Assembly (NCBI GenBank): GCA_948470335.1
Contig: CAOKOL010000003.1
Location: forward strand, 120,238-184,237
Length of the DNA: 64,000 nt
Direction: 5' to 3'
From: an uncultured Lachnospiraceae bacterium
GTDB taxonomy: Bacteria; Bacillota; Clostridia; Lachnospirales; Lachnospiraceae
The stretch's first letter is position 1. Each line of letters starts with the position of its first letter. The notes beneath the pieces are model-generated. The model made no database searches. It was not told where the DNA came from and was given only the letters and a program-made list of their open reading frames with translations. Made by a program: the position numbers and the translations under genes. This document shows, in pieces, positions 27,371 to 35,949 of this stretch.

Positions 27371-27412
27371 GCGGTCCGGGGAGGGCGAAAAAGACAGCCA
27401 TTCCCGGACCGT
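27371..27412 (+). other. Hairpin 1 between binding protein and ATPase genes
   Basis: Inverted repeat GGTCCGGG (27373-27380) / CCCGGACC (27403-27410), extended by a C-G pair, with a 22-base loop and no T-run. It may protect the 3' end of the binding-protein message. Confidence 0.6.
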
Positions 27413-27438
27413 GCAGGCTTAAACCGTAGATAACGGAT

Positions 27439-27482
27439 CCCGCGGTGCTGCGCGGAGGTCATTCTCTGCACAGCACCGCGGG
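27439..27482 (+). other. Hairpin 2 between binding protein and ATPase genes
   Basis: Perfect 12-base inverted repeat CCCGCGGTGCTG / CAGCACCGCGGG with a 20-base loop and no T-run. It lies about 35 bases before the ATPase start and may attenuate transcription or stabilise upstream RNA, giving more binding protein than ATPase. Confidence 0.65.
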
Positions 27483-27515
27483 GGCGTGTGGGTTGAAATA
27501 AAAGGACAGGGTGAA

Positions 27516-29000
27516 ATGAGTCAGACAATATTAGAACTGAAAGATATCACGAAAGTTTATCCCGGCGTGACGGCCCTTGACCGGGTATCTTTAAGCTTTC
27601 AGAGCGGGGAAGTCCATGCCATTGTCGGAGAAAACGGTGCCGGCAAGTCCACATTTATCAAGGTGATCACCGGTGCCATACGGCCCACTTCGGGAGAGCT
27701 GTATTTCGAGGGGAAGCGGGTGGAGCACAATTCTCCCCAGAAAGCCCTTGATCTGGGCATTACCGCCATCTATCAGGAGCTGAATCTGTTAAAGCATCTG
27801 ACGGTGGCGGAAAATATTTTTTATAACCGGTATACGTTAAAAAAGGGTCTGATCGACTTTAGGGATCTGGAACGGAAATCGAAAGAAGTTCTGGACAGGC
27901 TGGGGGTCAGAATTGATCCCAAAATGCTGGTGAAAAACCTGTCCGTGGGCTATCAGCAGTTGGTGGAGATCGCTAAATCCCTTTCGAGAAACGTAAAGGT
28001 GATGATTATGGACGAGCCTTCCGCTCCGCTGACCAACAATGAACTGAAATATTTATTCGATATTGTCAGAAAGCTGCGGGACGGCGGAATCGCCATTCTT
28101 TATATTTCTCACCGGCTGGAAGAAATCTTTGAGATCTGTGATAAAGTATCCGTATTCCGGGACGGACATTACATAAAAACCATGCCGGTGGCAGAGACGA
28201 ACAAGGAGGAGCTGATTCGTCTGATGGTAAACCGGGAGCTGACAGAATCTTATCCGGCTTTTGCGGCTGACAGAGGCGAGAAGGTACTGGAGGTAAAAAA
28301 CCTGAATACGGAGCTGTTAAAGGATGTCTCTTTCTGCGCATACCGGGGAGAACGGCTGGGATTTGCCGGGCTGGTGGGCGCAGGGCGTACGGAAACCGTA
28401 AGAGCGGTCTACGGTGCGGATCCCATACGGAGCGGCGAAATCTATATGCACGGAAAGAAGATCAGGCTGCGTTCGCCGGAGGACGCCATCCGGTCCGGGA
28501 TCGTGCTGATTCCGGAGGACAGAAAGCAGCAGGGAGCGTTTCTTCATCTTTCCATAAAAGAAAATATGATGTTTTCTTTTGCACCGGAAATAGCGGGCGT
28601 CCTGGGGATTCTTAACAGGAAAAAGGAGCGGGAGCTTTGCAGGGAGCAGATTCGGGCGCTGTCTATAAAAACCCCCTCCATGGACCAGTTGGTAAAAAAT
28701 TTAAGCGGCGGCAATCAGCAGAAAGTGATTCTGGCCAAGTGGCTTTTGATGAACTGCGACGTTATTATTTTTGACGAGCCCACAAGAGGAATCGACGTGG
28801 GGGCCAAGCAGGAAATTTATCAACTGATGAATGAGCTGGCAGAGAAAGGAAAGGTGATTATCACGATTTCCTCCGAATTGCCGGAGCTGCTCGGTATGAG
28901 CGACCGGGTAATCGTGATGGCGGAGGGAAGAATCACCGGGGAAGTAAAGGCGTCGGACGTGACCCAGGAGGATATTTTGAGATATGCCTCCGCCGTGTAA
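27516..29000 (+). CDS. Sugar ABC transporter ATP-binding protein (RbsA/MglA-like, duplicated NBD)
   Basis: 494 residues with two tandem nucleotide-binding domains. The first has Walker A GENGAGKST and Walker B VMIMDEPSAPL. The second has the usual degenerate P-loop GLVGAGRTE and an intact LSGGNQQKVILAKWL signature with IIFDEPTRGIDVG. This layout is specific to ribose/galactose-type importers. The start chosen is ATG 27516 with AGGACAGGG before it; a GTG at 27486 is in frame. Confidence 0.95.
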   Translation: MSQTILELKDITKVYPGVTALDRVSLSFQSGEVHAIVGENGAGKSTFIKVITGAIRPTSGELYFEGKRVEHNSPQKALDLGITAIYQELNLLKHLTVAENIFYNRYTLKKGLIDFRDLERKSKEVLDRLGVRIDPKMLVKNLSVGYQQLVEIAKSLSRNVKVMIMDEPSAPLTNNELKYLFDIVRKLRDGGIAILYISHRLEEIFEICDKVSVFRDGHYIKTMPVAETNKEELIRLMVNRELTESYPAFAADRGEKVLEVKNLNTELLKDVSFCAYRGERLGFAGLVGAGRTETVRAVYGADPIRSGEIYMHGKKIRLRSPEDAIRSGIVLIPEDRKQQGAFLHLSIKENMMFSFAPEIAGVLGILNRKKERELCREQIRALSIKTPSMDQLVKNLSGGNQQKVILAKWLLMNCDVIIFDEPTRGIDVGAKQEIYQLMNELAEKGKVIITISSELPELLGMSDRVIVMAEGRITGEVKASDVTQEDILRYASAV

Positions 29001-29101
29001 AAGGTCCGATCGTAAAACAGTAAAAGGTATCGTAAAACAGTGCCGGTCTTTCCGGATGAAAAAAACCGGAAAGGCGGCAAAGTCAAAAAGGGGATAGAGA
29101 A

Positions 29102-30079
29102 GTGGAAGAAAAAGAGAGAAGAAACGGACTGAAAAAGATAGACTGGTCTGACGCAGGAATTCTCATTGCCCTGATCGCCATGGCCATATTTTTTTCCGTC
29201 TCCACAAAAGCATTTTTCAGCGCCAGTAATTTTTCCAATATAGCGAGACAGATTTCGATCGTAGGCATCTGTGCGGTGGGGATGACGATGGTGATTCTGA
29301 CGGGGGGAATCGATCTGTCCATCGGCTCCCTGATCGGGCTGGCAGCGGTGGCGGGAGCGAAAATGATGAGCGCCGGCACACCGGTTTTTGCCGCCGTTTT
29401 GGCCGTTCTTGTGCTGGGCCTGCTGGTGGGAGCGGTGAATGCCGCCTGCATCAACGGTCTTCGGATTCCGCCCATGATTACCACTCTGGGCATGATGATT
29501 TCCGTCAGAGGAGCCGTTTATCTGATTTCCGGCGGTATGCCGGTATATGGGCTTCCGGAGTCATTTAAGGTGCTTGGACAGAATAATATCGGAATCATTC
29601 CGATTTCCATGATTATTATGGTGATTGTTTTTGTGATCGGCTATGTGATTCTGAACAGAACGGTGTTCGGGCGGCGGATTTACGGTATCGGGGGAAATCC
29701 GGAGACGGCCCGGCTGTCCGGTGTAAATGTAAAAAAGGAAATCTATAAAATCTACTGTTTCGCAGGCTTTATGGGAGCGCTGGCAGGCCTGATTCTGATG
29801 TCCAGGGTAAACAGCGGACAGCCCAATGCGGGCGACGGTTATGAGATGGATATTATTACCGCGGTGGTTCTGGGCGGCGTCAGCGTCAGCGGCGGAGAGG
29901 GAAAGCTCTCCAAGGTGATTGTCGGCGTGATTTTCATGGGAATCCTGGCAAACGGTATGATGATGATGAATATCAGCGACTACTGGCAGCGGGTCGTAAA
30001 AGGAATTGTGCTTCTGGCAGCGGTGGCAATAGATATCCGCTCCAAAGACAAAAAAGCGCGGGCAGATGTGGCACATTAA
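29102..30079 (+). CDS. Sugar ABC transporter permease (RbsC-like)
   Basis: 325-residue polytopic permease of the ribose/xylose/galactose family. Typical segments: GMTMVILTGGIDLSIGSLIGL, GIGGNPETARLSG and ITAVVLGGVSVSGGEGKL. It starts at GTG 29102 after AAGGGGATAGAG. It completes a binding protein-ATPase-permease set. Confidence 0.95.
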   Translation: MEEKERRNGLKKIDWSDAGILIALIAMAIFFSVSTKAFFSASNFSNIARQISIVGICAVGMTMVILTGGIDLSIGSLIGLAAVAGAKMMSAGTPVFAAVLAVLVLGLLVGAVNAACINGLRIPPMITTLGMMISVRGAVYLISGGMPVYGLPESFKVLGQNNIGIIPISMIIMVIVFVIGYVILNRTVFGRRIYGIGGNPETARLSGVNVKKEIYKIYCFAGFMGALAGLILMSRVNSGQPNAGDGYEMDIITAVVLGGVSVSGGEGKLSKVIVGVIFMGILANGMMMMNISDYWQRVVKGIVLLAAVAIDIRSKDKKARADVAH

Positions 30080-30148
30080 AAACAGTCTGATAACGGACTT
30101 TTGAAATTGACCCGTACGGCGTGTCAGTGCGCCGGGAAAGAGGTGGAA

Positions 30149-31237
30149 ATGGATACTGTATTTCGAGATCTGGAACTGGAATCGAAGCCGGATTTTGTGG
30201 CATGCATGAAGCGGATTTACGCCTGGTATGACGGAGAAATTCTGGACCGGGTGCCGGTGCGGTTTTCCGCTCACAATGAGGCTTACGGCATGATCGACGA
30301 GAATAAAAAGTGGAAGACTTTAAAAGACCGCTGGTTCGATGTGGAATATCAGGTGGAAAGTTTTATGAAGAGGGTGGAGAGCAATGTGTTTCAGGGCGAG
30401 ACATTTCCCATCTTTTTCCCGAATATCGGACCGAATTTTTTCGGCGCTTCTCTGGGAGGTGAGCTGGAATTCGGCGAGGTGACTTCCTGGATGGAAGCCT
30501 GTGTGGAAGATGAGGCGGATCTGGAGCAGATTTATTTCCGGCCGGAAAGCGAATATTATCAAAAGATTCTGGAACTGATGGACTATGCACTGGAGCGGTG
30601 CGCCCACCGGTTTATGGTGGCCTATACCGATATGCATCCCAGCCTGGACTGCGCCTGTGCCTTCCGGGGAACGGGTGAAATCTGCACGGATATGTATGAT
30701 GAGGCGGAATTTGTGGACCGTCTGGTGGAAAAATGCTTTGCGCCTTTTCTGCCCATGATGGATGTATTTCACAAACGGCTGGAAAGGGAAGACCAGTTGT
30801 ATGCCACCTGGATGGAGATTCCCTTTTACGATACCATGCATATTCCGAGCTGTGATCTGGGCGCCATGATATCGCCGGAATTTTTTAATCGGTTTGCATT
30901 GCCCTATATTAAGGAGGAAGTGAAGCATTTCCGGTATAATATTTTTCATCTGGACGGCAAGGGGGTGGCCAGGCATGTGGACGAACTTTTGAAGATTCCG
31001 CAGATCGGGGCGATTCAGTGGGTCCAGGGTGTGGGAACTGACAAGCCCATTATGCAGTGGATCGATTTCATCAAAAAGATCCAGGCCGCAGGCAAAAGCC
31101 TGGTGATTGATTTGCAGACAGACGAGCTGGAGCCTTTTCTGGACTGTATGTCGCCAAAGGGCATCTATCTCTGTGTGCCTGAGAAGGACCCGGAATGCCA
31201 GAGAAAGATTATAGAACGGCTTTTGCGGTGGAAATAG
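30149..31237 (+). CDS. Uroporphyrinogen decarboxylase (URO-D) family protein
   Basis: 362-residue (beta/alpha)8 protein of the URO-D/cobamide methyltransferase superfamily. It is not a heme enzyme by context, being embedded in a sugar-uptake operon. Where MtaA-like methyltransferases have a zinc-binding HxC, this protein reads FHLDGKGVARHVDEL, with Asp where Cys would be. Other features: WMEIPFYDTMHIPSCDLGAMISPEFFNR (over several motifs) and GAIQWVQGVG. The start is ATG 30149 after AGAGGTGG. Substrate unknown; probably acts on a methylated or decorated catabolite taken up by the adjacent transporter (inference). Confidence 0.8.
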   Translation: MDTVFRDLELESKPDFVACMKRIYAWYDGEILDRVPVRFSAHNEAYGMIDENKKWKTLKDRWFDVEYQVESFMKRVESNVFQGETFPIFFPNIGPNFFGASLGGELEFGEVTSWMEACVEDEADLEQIYFRPESEYYQKILELMDYALERCAHRFMVAYTDMHPSLDCACAFRGTGEICTDMYDEAEFVDRLVEKCFAPFLPMMDVFHKRLEREDQLYATWMEIPFYDTMHIPSCDLGAMISPEFFNRFALPYIKEEVKHFRYNIFHLDGKGVARHVDELLKIPQIGAIQWVQGVGTDKPIMQWIDFIKKIQAAGKSLVIDLQTDELEPFLDCMSPKGIYLCVPEKDPECQRKIIERLLRWK

Positions 31238-31294
31238 GCAACTCTCCCAGATCCAGGGGGTTTGGAAGGGGAGTTGCGGAACTTTATTAGGAGG
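31238..31294 (+). repeat. Dispersed repeat, copy B (3' half)
   Basis: Matches the 3' half of the repeat family: CTCCCAGATCCAGGGGG, then GGGGAGTTGCGGAACTTTAT and TAGGAGG. It also forms its own hairpin, GCAACTCTCCC / GGGGAGTTGC with one bulge. The final AGGAGG is the ribosome binding site of the SGNH hydrolase gene. Confidence 0.7.
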
Positions 31295-31303
31295 AGCAGA
31301 TTA

Positions 31304-31981
31304 ATGAAACGAATTTTATGCTACGGAGATTCCAACACCCACGGCTGTAATCCCGCCTGGGTTCCGGCCTGGGAGGAAGACCCGGAAAAAACGGTGCGTT
31401 TTTCCGAGGAGATCCGTTGGACCTGTGTGCTGCAAAAGCTTCTGGGAGAGAAGGAATACAGGGTGATCGAGGAGGGGCTTCCCGGCAGGACCACCGTATT
31501 TCCTGATCCGGTTTATCCCCATTGCAACGGAAAGGACAGTATTTATCCGTGTATTCTGTCTCATTCGCCCGTTGATCTGCTGGTGATCATGCTGGGGACC
31601 AACGACATCAAGGTGTCTTTTCATCCCTGTGTGGATATGGCGGTCCGGGCCATGGAGGAATTGCTGAAAGTGGTTTTAAATCCTTATATCTGGGAACACC
31701 GCAGAGTGCCCAAGCTGCTGTTGGTGGCCCCTGTGCCGGTACGGGATCAGATTGAGACATCTAATTTCTGGGGCATGTATGACCGGAACAGCGTGGAGCT
31801 TTCCCGGCAGCTTGGCGGCGTGTACGAAACGCTGGCAGAACGGTACGGATGCCATTTCCTGAATGCCGGGGATTACGCAGAGGCTTCGGAGCTTGACAGC
31901 ATCCATCTGGATGAGAAAAATCACAGAAAGCTGGCGGAGGCGCTGGAGGAGAAGATTCGGAGGATATTTGAAAAGCAGTAG
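31304..31981 (+). CDS. SGNH/GDSL-family hydrolase
   Basis: 225 residues, start ATG 31304 after AGGAGGA. Block I is ILCYGDSNTHG (catalytic Ser), block III is MLGTNDIK and block V is DSIHLDEKNH (catalytic Asp and His). These are the marks of SGNH esterases such as acyl-sugar or aryl esterases. It is last in the sugar operon and may deacetylate the imported carbohydrate before catabolism (inference). No signal peptide, so cytoplasmic. Confidence 0.9.
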   Translation: MKRILCYGDSNTHGCNPAWVPAWEEDPEKTVRFSEEIRWTCVLQKLLGEKEYRVIEEGLPGRTTVFPDPVYPHCNGKDSIYPCILSHSPVDLLVIMLGTNDIKVSFHPCVDMAVRAMEELLKVVLNPYIWEHRRVPKLLLVAPVPVRDQIETSNFWGMYDRNSVELSRQLGGVYETLAERYGCHFLNAGDYAEASELDSIHLDEKNHRKLAEALEEKIRRIFEKQ

Positions 31982-32139
31982 GTTCGGCCGTTCGGCGAGG
32001 GTTTTCTTGGCTGTCCGGACGGTGTGGGCAGTAATCCCGGCTTCCGCTGCGGTTTTCTCTATATTTTCACCGGCAGTTTTTTCGTCTGTCAGTGAGTTCG
32101 GTTTAAAATAGTTTCTAATTTTGAAAAGTATTCAGAGAA

Positions 32140-32328
32140 TTATCGGACAGTAAAAAAAGAATATAGAAAAAAGTAAATTGCTGTAGCGCATATGATAGTT
32201 AAACAGACTGCGGCAGCTCCCCATTTAACCCAGATAGGCTTTCTGGCTTTCTTTTTGTAGTCGAGGGCTTCATTAAAATATTTTGTATCAGGCTCACTCA
32301 TGGCTTCGGAAAATTTCTTCGAGTTCAT
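32140..32328 (-). CDS. Small single-pass membrane protein, possibly a truncated N-terminal domain
   Basis: 62 residues from ATG 32328, with GAGAGG (minus strand) upstream. The first 35 residues are hydrophilic (MNSKKFSEAMSEPDTKYFNE, then a Lys-rich stretch), followed by WVKWGAAAVCLTIICATAIYFFLYSFF, a membrane helix. This layout resembles the N-terminus of longer Clostridia cell-surface proteins that open with a similar charged domain and one anchor. Here a stop follows the helix, so the gene may be truncated. Function unknown. Confidence 0.55.
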   Translation of the reverse strand: MNSKKFSEAMSEPDTKYFNEALDYKKKARKPIWVKWGAAAVCLTIICATAIYFFLYSFFTVR

Positions 32329-32427
32329 AGGTATACCTCTCTTTCGGCTAAATACGCTTTCATTTTGCGTTTGGCTGCCTTCTTTTTGATTTTACCTATA
32401 TATGGTGCCCGTGTCAATTGATTTTCT

Positions 32428-32550
32428 TATGCTGTGTGATCTTCTTTCTTATTTCTGCGGGCGATTGCCTGCCCCCTTTCACAGCATATAACTTCGGGAA
32501 ACCGTTTCAGGGGACTGGAAAAGCGCGGGTTTGTTTTTTCAGTCCTTTTT
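32428..32550 (+). other. Structured intergenic stretch ending in a rho-independent terminator
   Basis: Long-range inverted repeat TATGCTGTG (32428-32436) / CACAGCATA (32480-32488) encloses a second small stem (GGGCG...GCCC). A terminator follows at 32512-32550: GGACTGGAAAA / TTTTTTCAGTCC then TTTTT. No plus-strand coding region precedes it for 450 bases, so it could end a small RNA or act as a leader element before the ACT-domain gene. The rest of 32329-32637 holds only the start region of the minus-strand small gene and the promoter below. Confidence 0.45.
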
Positions 32551-32595
32551 GATTTGTTCTGGCATTTTCATATGGCTTTTTATTGGAATATGGTT

Positions 32596-32601
32596 TATAA
32601 T
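32596..32601 (+). promoter_or_regulatory. -10 box upstream of the ACT-domain gene
   Basis: Perfect TATAAT, 36 bases before the ATG and 45 bases after the terminator described above. No convincing -35 at 17-18 bases. Confidence 0.4.
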
Positions 32602-32637
32602 GCATAACAATATTAATGATTACGAGGAGAATGAAAG

Positions 32638-32910
32638 ATGAAAAAGACCATCATTACCGTAGTGGGTAAGGACACCGTAGGCATTATCGCCAGAGTATGC
32701 ACTTATCTGGCTGCCAACAATGTGAATATTGAGGATATTTCCCAGACAATCGTACAGGATTATTTTAATATGATGATGATTGTGGATGTAAATCAGTCTG
32801 CCAAGCCTTTCGGGGATATGGTGAAGGAGCTGGACGAGCTGGGGGCGGAGATCGGCGTGAAGATTCGCTGTCAGCACGAGGACATTTTTACGAAAATGCA
32901 CAGAATCTGA
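32638..32910 (+). CDS. ACT domain-containing protein (UPF0237)
   Basis: 90-residue stand-alone ACT domain: ITVVGKDTVGIIARVCTYLA, NVNIEDISQTI and FNMMMIVDV are typical of this small-molecule (amino acid) sensor fold. The ribosome binding site is GAGGAG. It is followed after 86 bases by the PFL-family gene, a pairing conserved across many anaerobes, which suggests that it regulates or is part of that protein's function. Confidence 0.9.
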   Translation: MKKTIITVVGKDTVGIIARVCTYLAANNVNIEDISQTIVQDYFNMMMIVDVNQSAKPFGDMVKELDELGAEIGVKIRCQHEDIFTKMHRI

Positions 32911-32996
32911 TCATTTTATGTACACATGGAACGATAAAATCAGGAATGGCGAGAATGTAAGAGTGCGAAAGCATATGCTATGGCGTTGGAGGCTTT

Positions 32997-34361
32997 ATGA
33001 TTAACATATTTGAAGTAAATGAAACCAATAACATGATCGATCAGGAGCGGCTGGATGTGCGTACGATTACGCTGGGCATCAGCCTTCTGGACTGCTGTGA
33101 TGCCGATCTGAATACGCTGAACCAGAAAATATATAATAAAATTACCCAGGTAGCAAAAGATCTGGTGAAAACGGGGGAAGAAATCGAGCTGTCCTATGGC
33201 ATCCCCATTGTGAACAAGCGGATTTCCGTCACCCCCATCGCCCTGGTGGGCGGTCCGGCCTGTCAGACGCCCGGTGATTTTGTTTCCATTGCAAAAACGC
33301 TGGATGCGGCGGCCAGGACAACCGGTGTAAATTTCCTGGGCGGTTTTTCCGCGCTGGTGTCGAAAGGGATGACGGAGGCAGATGAAAACCTGATCCGTTC
33401 CATTCCCATGGCTTTAAAGGAGACGGAGCGGGTATGCGCTTCCGTCAATGTGGGCTCCACCAAAACCGGTATCAATATGGATGCGGTAAAACTGATGGGG
33501 GAAATTATCAAGAAAACGGCGGAGGAAACGAAGGAGAATGATTCTCTGGGCTGTGCCAAGCTGGTGGTATTCTGCAACGCCCCCGACGACAATCCTTTTA
33601 TGGCCGGCGCTTTCCACGGCGTTACCGAGGCGGATGCGGTGCTGAACGTGGGCGTCAGCGGTCCGGGTGTGGTGAAGCATGCGCTGGAAGCCGTCCGGGG
33701 AGAAAATTTTGAAGTGCTGTGCGAGACGGTGAAAAAGACCGCTTTTAAAGTCACCAGGGTAGGGCAGCTTGTGGCGAAGGAAGCTTCTGAGCGGATGGGC
33801 ATTCCTTTCGGCATTCTGGATCTGTCCCTGGCGCCTACCCCCGCTGTCGGAGACAGTGTGGCGGAGATTCTGGAGGAAATGGGTCTGGAGTCCGTGGGCG
33901 CGCCGGGCACCACTGCGGCGCTGGCACTGTTAAACGATCAGGTGAAAAAGGGCGGCGTGATGGCCAGCTCCTATGTGGGCGGATTAAGCGGCGCGTTTAT
34001 TCCGGTCAGCGAGGATCAGGGCATGATTGATGCGGTGTCGAAAGGTGCTTTAACGCTGGAAAAGCTGGAGGCCATGACCTGTGTCTGTTCCGTGGGGCTT
34101 GATATGATTGCCATTCCCGGCAGCACTTCCGCGGCGACGATCTCAGGCATTATCGCCGACGAGGCGGCCATCGGCATGATTAACCAGAAAACCACGGCGG
34201 TCCGGCTGATTCCGGTGATCGGCAAAGCTGTGGGGGATACGGTGGAATTCGGCGGCCTGTTAGGCTATGCGCCGGTGCAGCCGGTGAATTCTTATGGCTG
34301 TGAGGCTTTTATCAGCCGGGGCGGACGGATTCCGGCGCCGATACACAGCTTTAAGAATTAA
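32997..34361 (+). CDS. PFL family protein (UPF0210/DUF711)
   Basis: 454 residues. Conserved segments of this poorly characterised family: [49 protein letters not shown] and [15 protein letters not shown]. The fold is related to glycyl-radical/PFL-like proteins by family annotation, but no glycyl-radical motif is visible. Enzymatic function is not established. GGAGG precedes the ATG. Linked to the ACT-domain gene upstream. Confidence 0.9.
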   Translation: MINIFEVNETNNMIDQERLDVRTITLGISLLDCCDADLNTLNQKIYNKITQVAKDLVKTGEEIELSYGIPIVNKRISVTPIALVGGPACQTPGDFVSIAKTLDAAARTTGVNFLGGFSALVSKGMTEADENLIRSIPMALKETERVCASVNVGSTKTGINMDAVKLMGEIIKKTAEETKENDSLGCAKLVVFCNAPDDNPFMAGAFHGVTEADAVLNVGVSGPGVVKHALEAVRGENFEVLCETVKKTAFKVTRVGQLVAKEASERMGIPFGILDLSLAPTPAVGDSVAEILEEMGLESVGAPGTTAALALLNDQVKKGGVMASSYVGGLSGAFIPVSEDQGMIDAVSKGALTLEKLEAMTCVCSVGLDMIAIPGSTSAATISGIIADEAAIGMINQKTTAVRLIPVIGKAVGDTVEFGGLLGYAPVQPVNSYGCEAFISRGGRIPAPIHSFKN

Positions 34362-34387
34362 GAAGAACGAAGGCCGCCGTCCGGGAG

Positions 34388-34416
34388 TTGTGTTATTTTA
34401 AAAATTGGGTTATAAT
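34388..34416 (+). promoter_or_regulatory. Strong sigma-A promoter for the ClpX-like gene
   Basis: TTGTGT (34388-34393), 17-base spacer, perfect TATAAT (34411-34416), 28 bases before the start codon. Confidence 0.75.
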
Positions 34417-34443
34417 ATGATGCAAAATCACAGGAGGCGGCTG

Positions 34444-35949
34444 ATGGATAAATCGGATGGGCAGTTTCATGGATCTGCGGATATGGATTTCCGTGAAATT
34501 ACGGAGGATGAAAGGGAAGAAGACGAAAGCGGTCAGGATGGAAATGCGCTGACAGAGAGCGGTCAGGAGAAAGCGCAGGATAAAAAGGACGGCCATGAGG
34601 AAGAACGGAACAGTGAGTACGAGGAATTGTGTTATATGTGCCGCCGTCCGGAAAGCAGGGCGGGCAAGCTGATGAACCTGCCCGGCGGGCTGCACATCTG
34701 CAGCGACTGTATGCAGAGGGCTTTTGAGTCTTTTGAGAACAGCGGGCTGCAGTATTCCGATTTGCTTCGGATGACGGTACTGCCTCCGGGAATGGATCTG
34801 CAGAATCTGGAGATGATGCAGGTTCCGAAAAAACAGAAGCTGAAAAAGAAAAAAGAAAAAGATAAGGAAAAGACAGAACCGGAATTTGATATCAAGTCGA
34901 TTCCGCTGCCTCATCAGATCAAGGCGAGGCTGGACGAGTATGTGGTAGGGCAGGAGTCGGCGAAAAAGGTGATTTCCGTGGCTGTCTATAATCATTATAA
35001 GCGGGTAATTGCCGACCTTTCTGACGGCGTGGAGATCGAGAAGTCTAATATTCTGATGATCGGTCCCACCGGCAGCGGTAAAACCTTTCTGGTTAAAACG
35101 CTGGCAAAGCTTCTGGATGTGCCGTTGGCTATCGCCGACGCGACTTCTCTGACAGAGGCCGGGTATATCGGCGACGATATCGAGAGTGTGGTTTCTAAGC
35201 TTCTGGCCGCCGCGGACAATGATGTGGATCGGGCGGAGCACGGCATTATCTTTATCGACGAGATCGACAAGATTGCGAAAAAGAAAAATACCAACACCAG
35301 AGATGTCAGCGGAGAGTCGGTGCAGCAGGAGCTATTAAAGCTTCTGGAGGGCAGCAGTGTGGAGGTTCCGGTAGGGGGCAGCACCAAAAATATGATGGTG
35401 CCCATGACTACGGTAAATACGAACCATATTTTGTTTATCTGCGGCGGCGCTTTTCCCGATCTGGAGGATATTATCAGAGAGCGGCTGAATAAAAAATCCT
35501 CCATCGGTTTCGGCTCGGCGTTGAAGCTTGCGGAAGGAGAACGGGAGAATCTGCTTCGGGAAGTGACGGTGGAGGATCTGCGTAAATTCGGCATGATTCC
35601 TGAGTTTCTGGGTCGTCTGCCCATGATTGTAACGCTGGAGGCGCTGACGGCGGAATATCTGGTGCGGATTCTGACGGAGCCGAAAAATGCGATTATCAAG
35701 CAGTATCAGAAGCTTCTGCGGATGGACGAGGTGAATCTGATCTTTGAGGAAGACGCGCTGACTGAGATTGCCCGGACCGCACTGGAAAAAAAGACGGGGG
35801 CGCGGGCGCTCCGGGCCATTATCGAAGGCTTTATGCAGGATATTATGTATGAGGTGCCAAAGGACAGCAATATTGGAAGCGTTACGATTACAAAAGCCTA
35901 TATCCAGCAGAAAGGCGGACCGGTGATCGGGTTCCGGGGGCTGTCATGA
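34444..35949 (+). CDS. clpX: ClpX-like AAA+ unfoldase with extended N-terminus
   Basis: 501 residues, against about 420 for ordinary ClpX. A 60-residue acidic extension precedes the zinc-binding domain (Cys63, Cys66, Cys86, Cys89: LCYMC...HICSDC). A Lys-rich linker (KKQKLKKKKEKDKEK) joins it to the AAA+ core: GPTGSGKT (Walker A), IIFIDEIDKIA (Walker B), pore loop GYIGDD, ClpP-docking loop SSIGFGS and FLGRLPMIVTL. It should unfold substrates for ClpP. It stands alone, not beside clpP/tig/lon, so it may be a second, specialised ClpX. The ribosome binding site is AGGAGGCGG. The stop overlaps the convergent lspA-like gene by six bases. Confidence 0.9.
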   Translation: MDKSDGQFHGSADMDFREITEDEREEDESGQDGNALTESGQEKAQDKKDGHEEERNSEYEELCYMCRRPESRAGKLMNLPGGLHICSDCMQRAFESFENSGLQYSDLLRMTVLPPGMDLQNLEMMQVPKKQKLKKKKEKDKEKTEPEFDIKSIPLPHQIKARLDEYVVGQESAKKVISVAVYNHYKRVIADLSDGVEIEKSNILMIGPTGSGKTFLVKTLAKLLDVPLAIADATSLTEAGYIGDDIESVVSKLLAAADNDVDRAEHGIIFIDEIDKIAKKKNTNTRDVSGESVQQELLKLLEGSSVEVPVGGSTKNMMVPMTTVNTNHILFICGGAFPDLEDIIRERLNKKSSIGFGSALKLAEGERENLLREVTVEDLRKFGMIPEFLGRLPMIVTLEALTAEYLVRILTEPKNAIIKQYQKLLRMDEVNLIFEEDALTEIARTALEKKTGARALRAIIEGFMQDIMYEVPKDSNIGSVTITKAYIQQKGGPVIGFRGLS

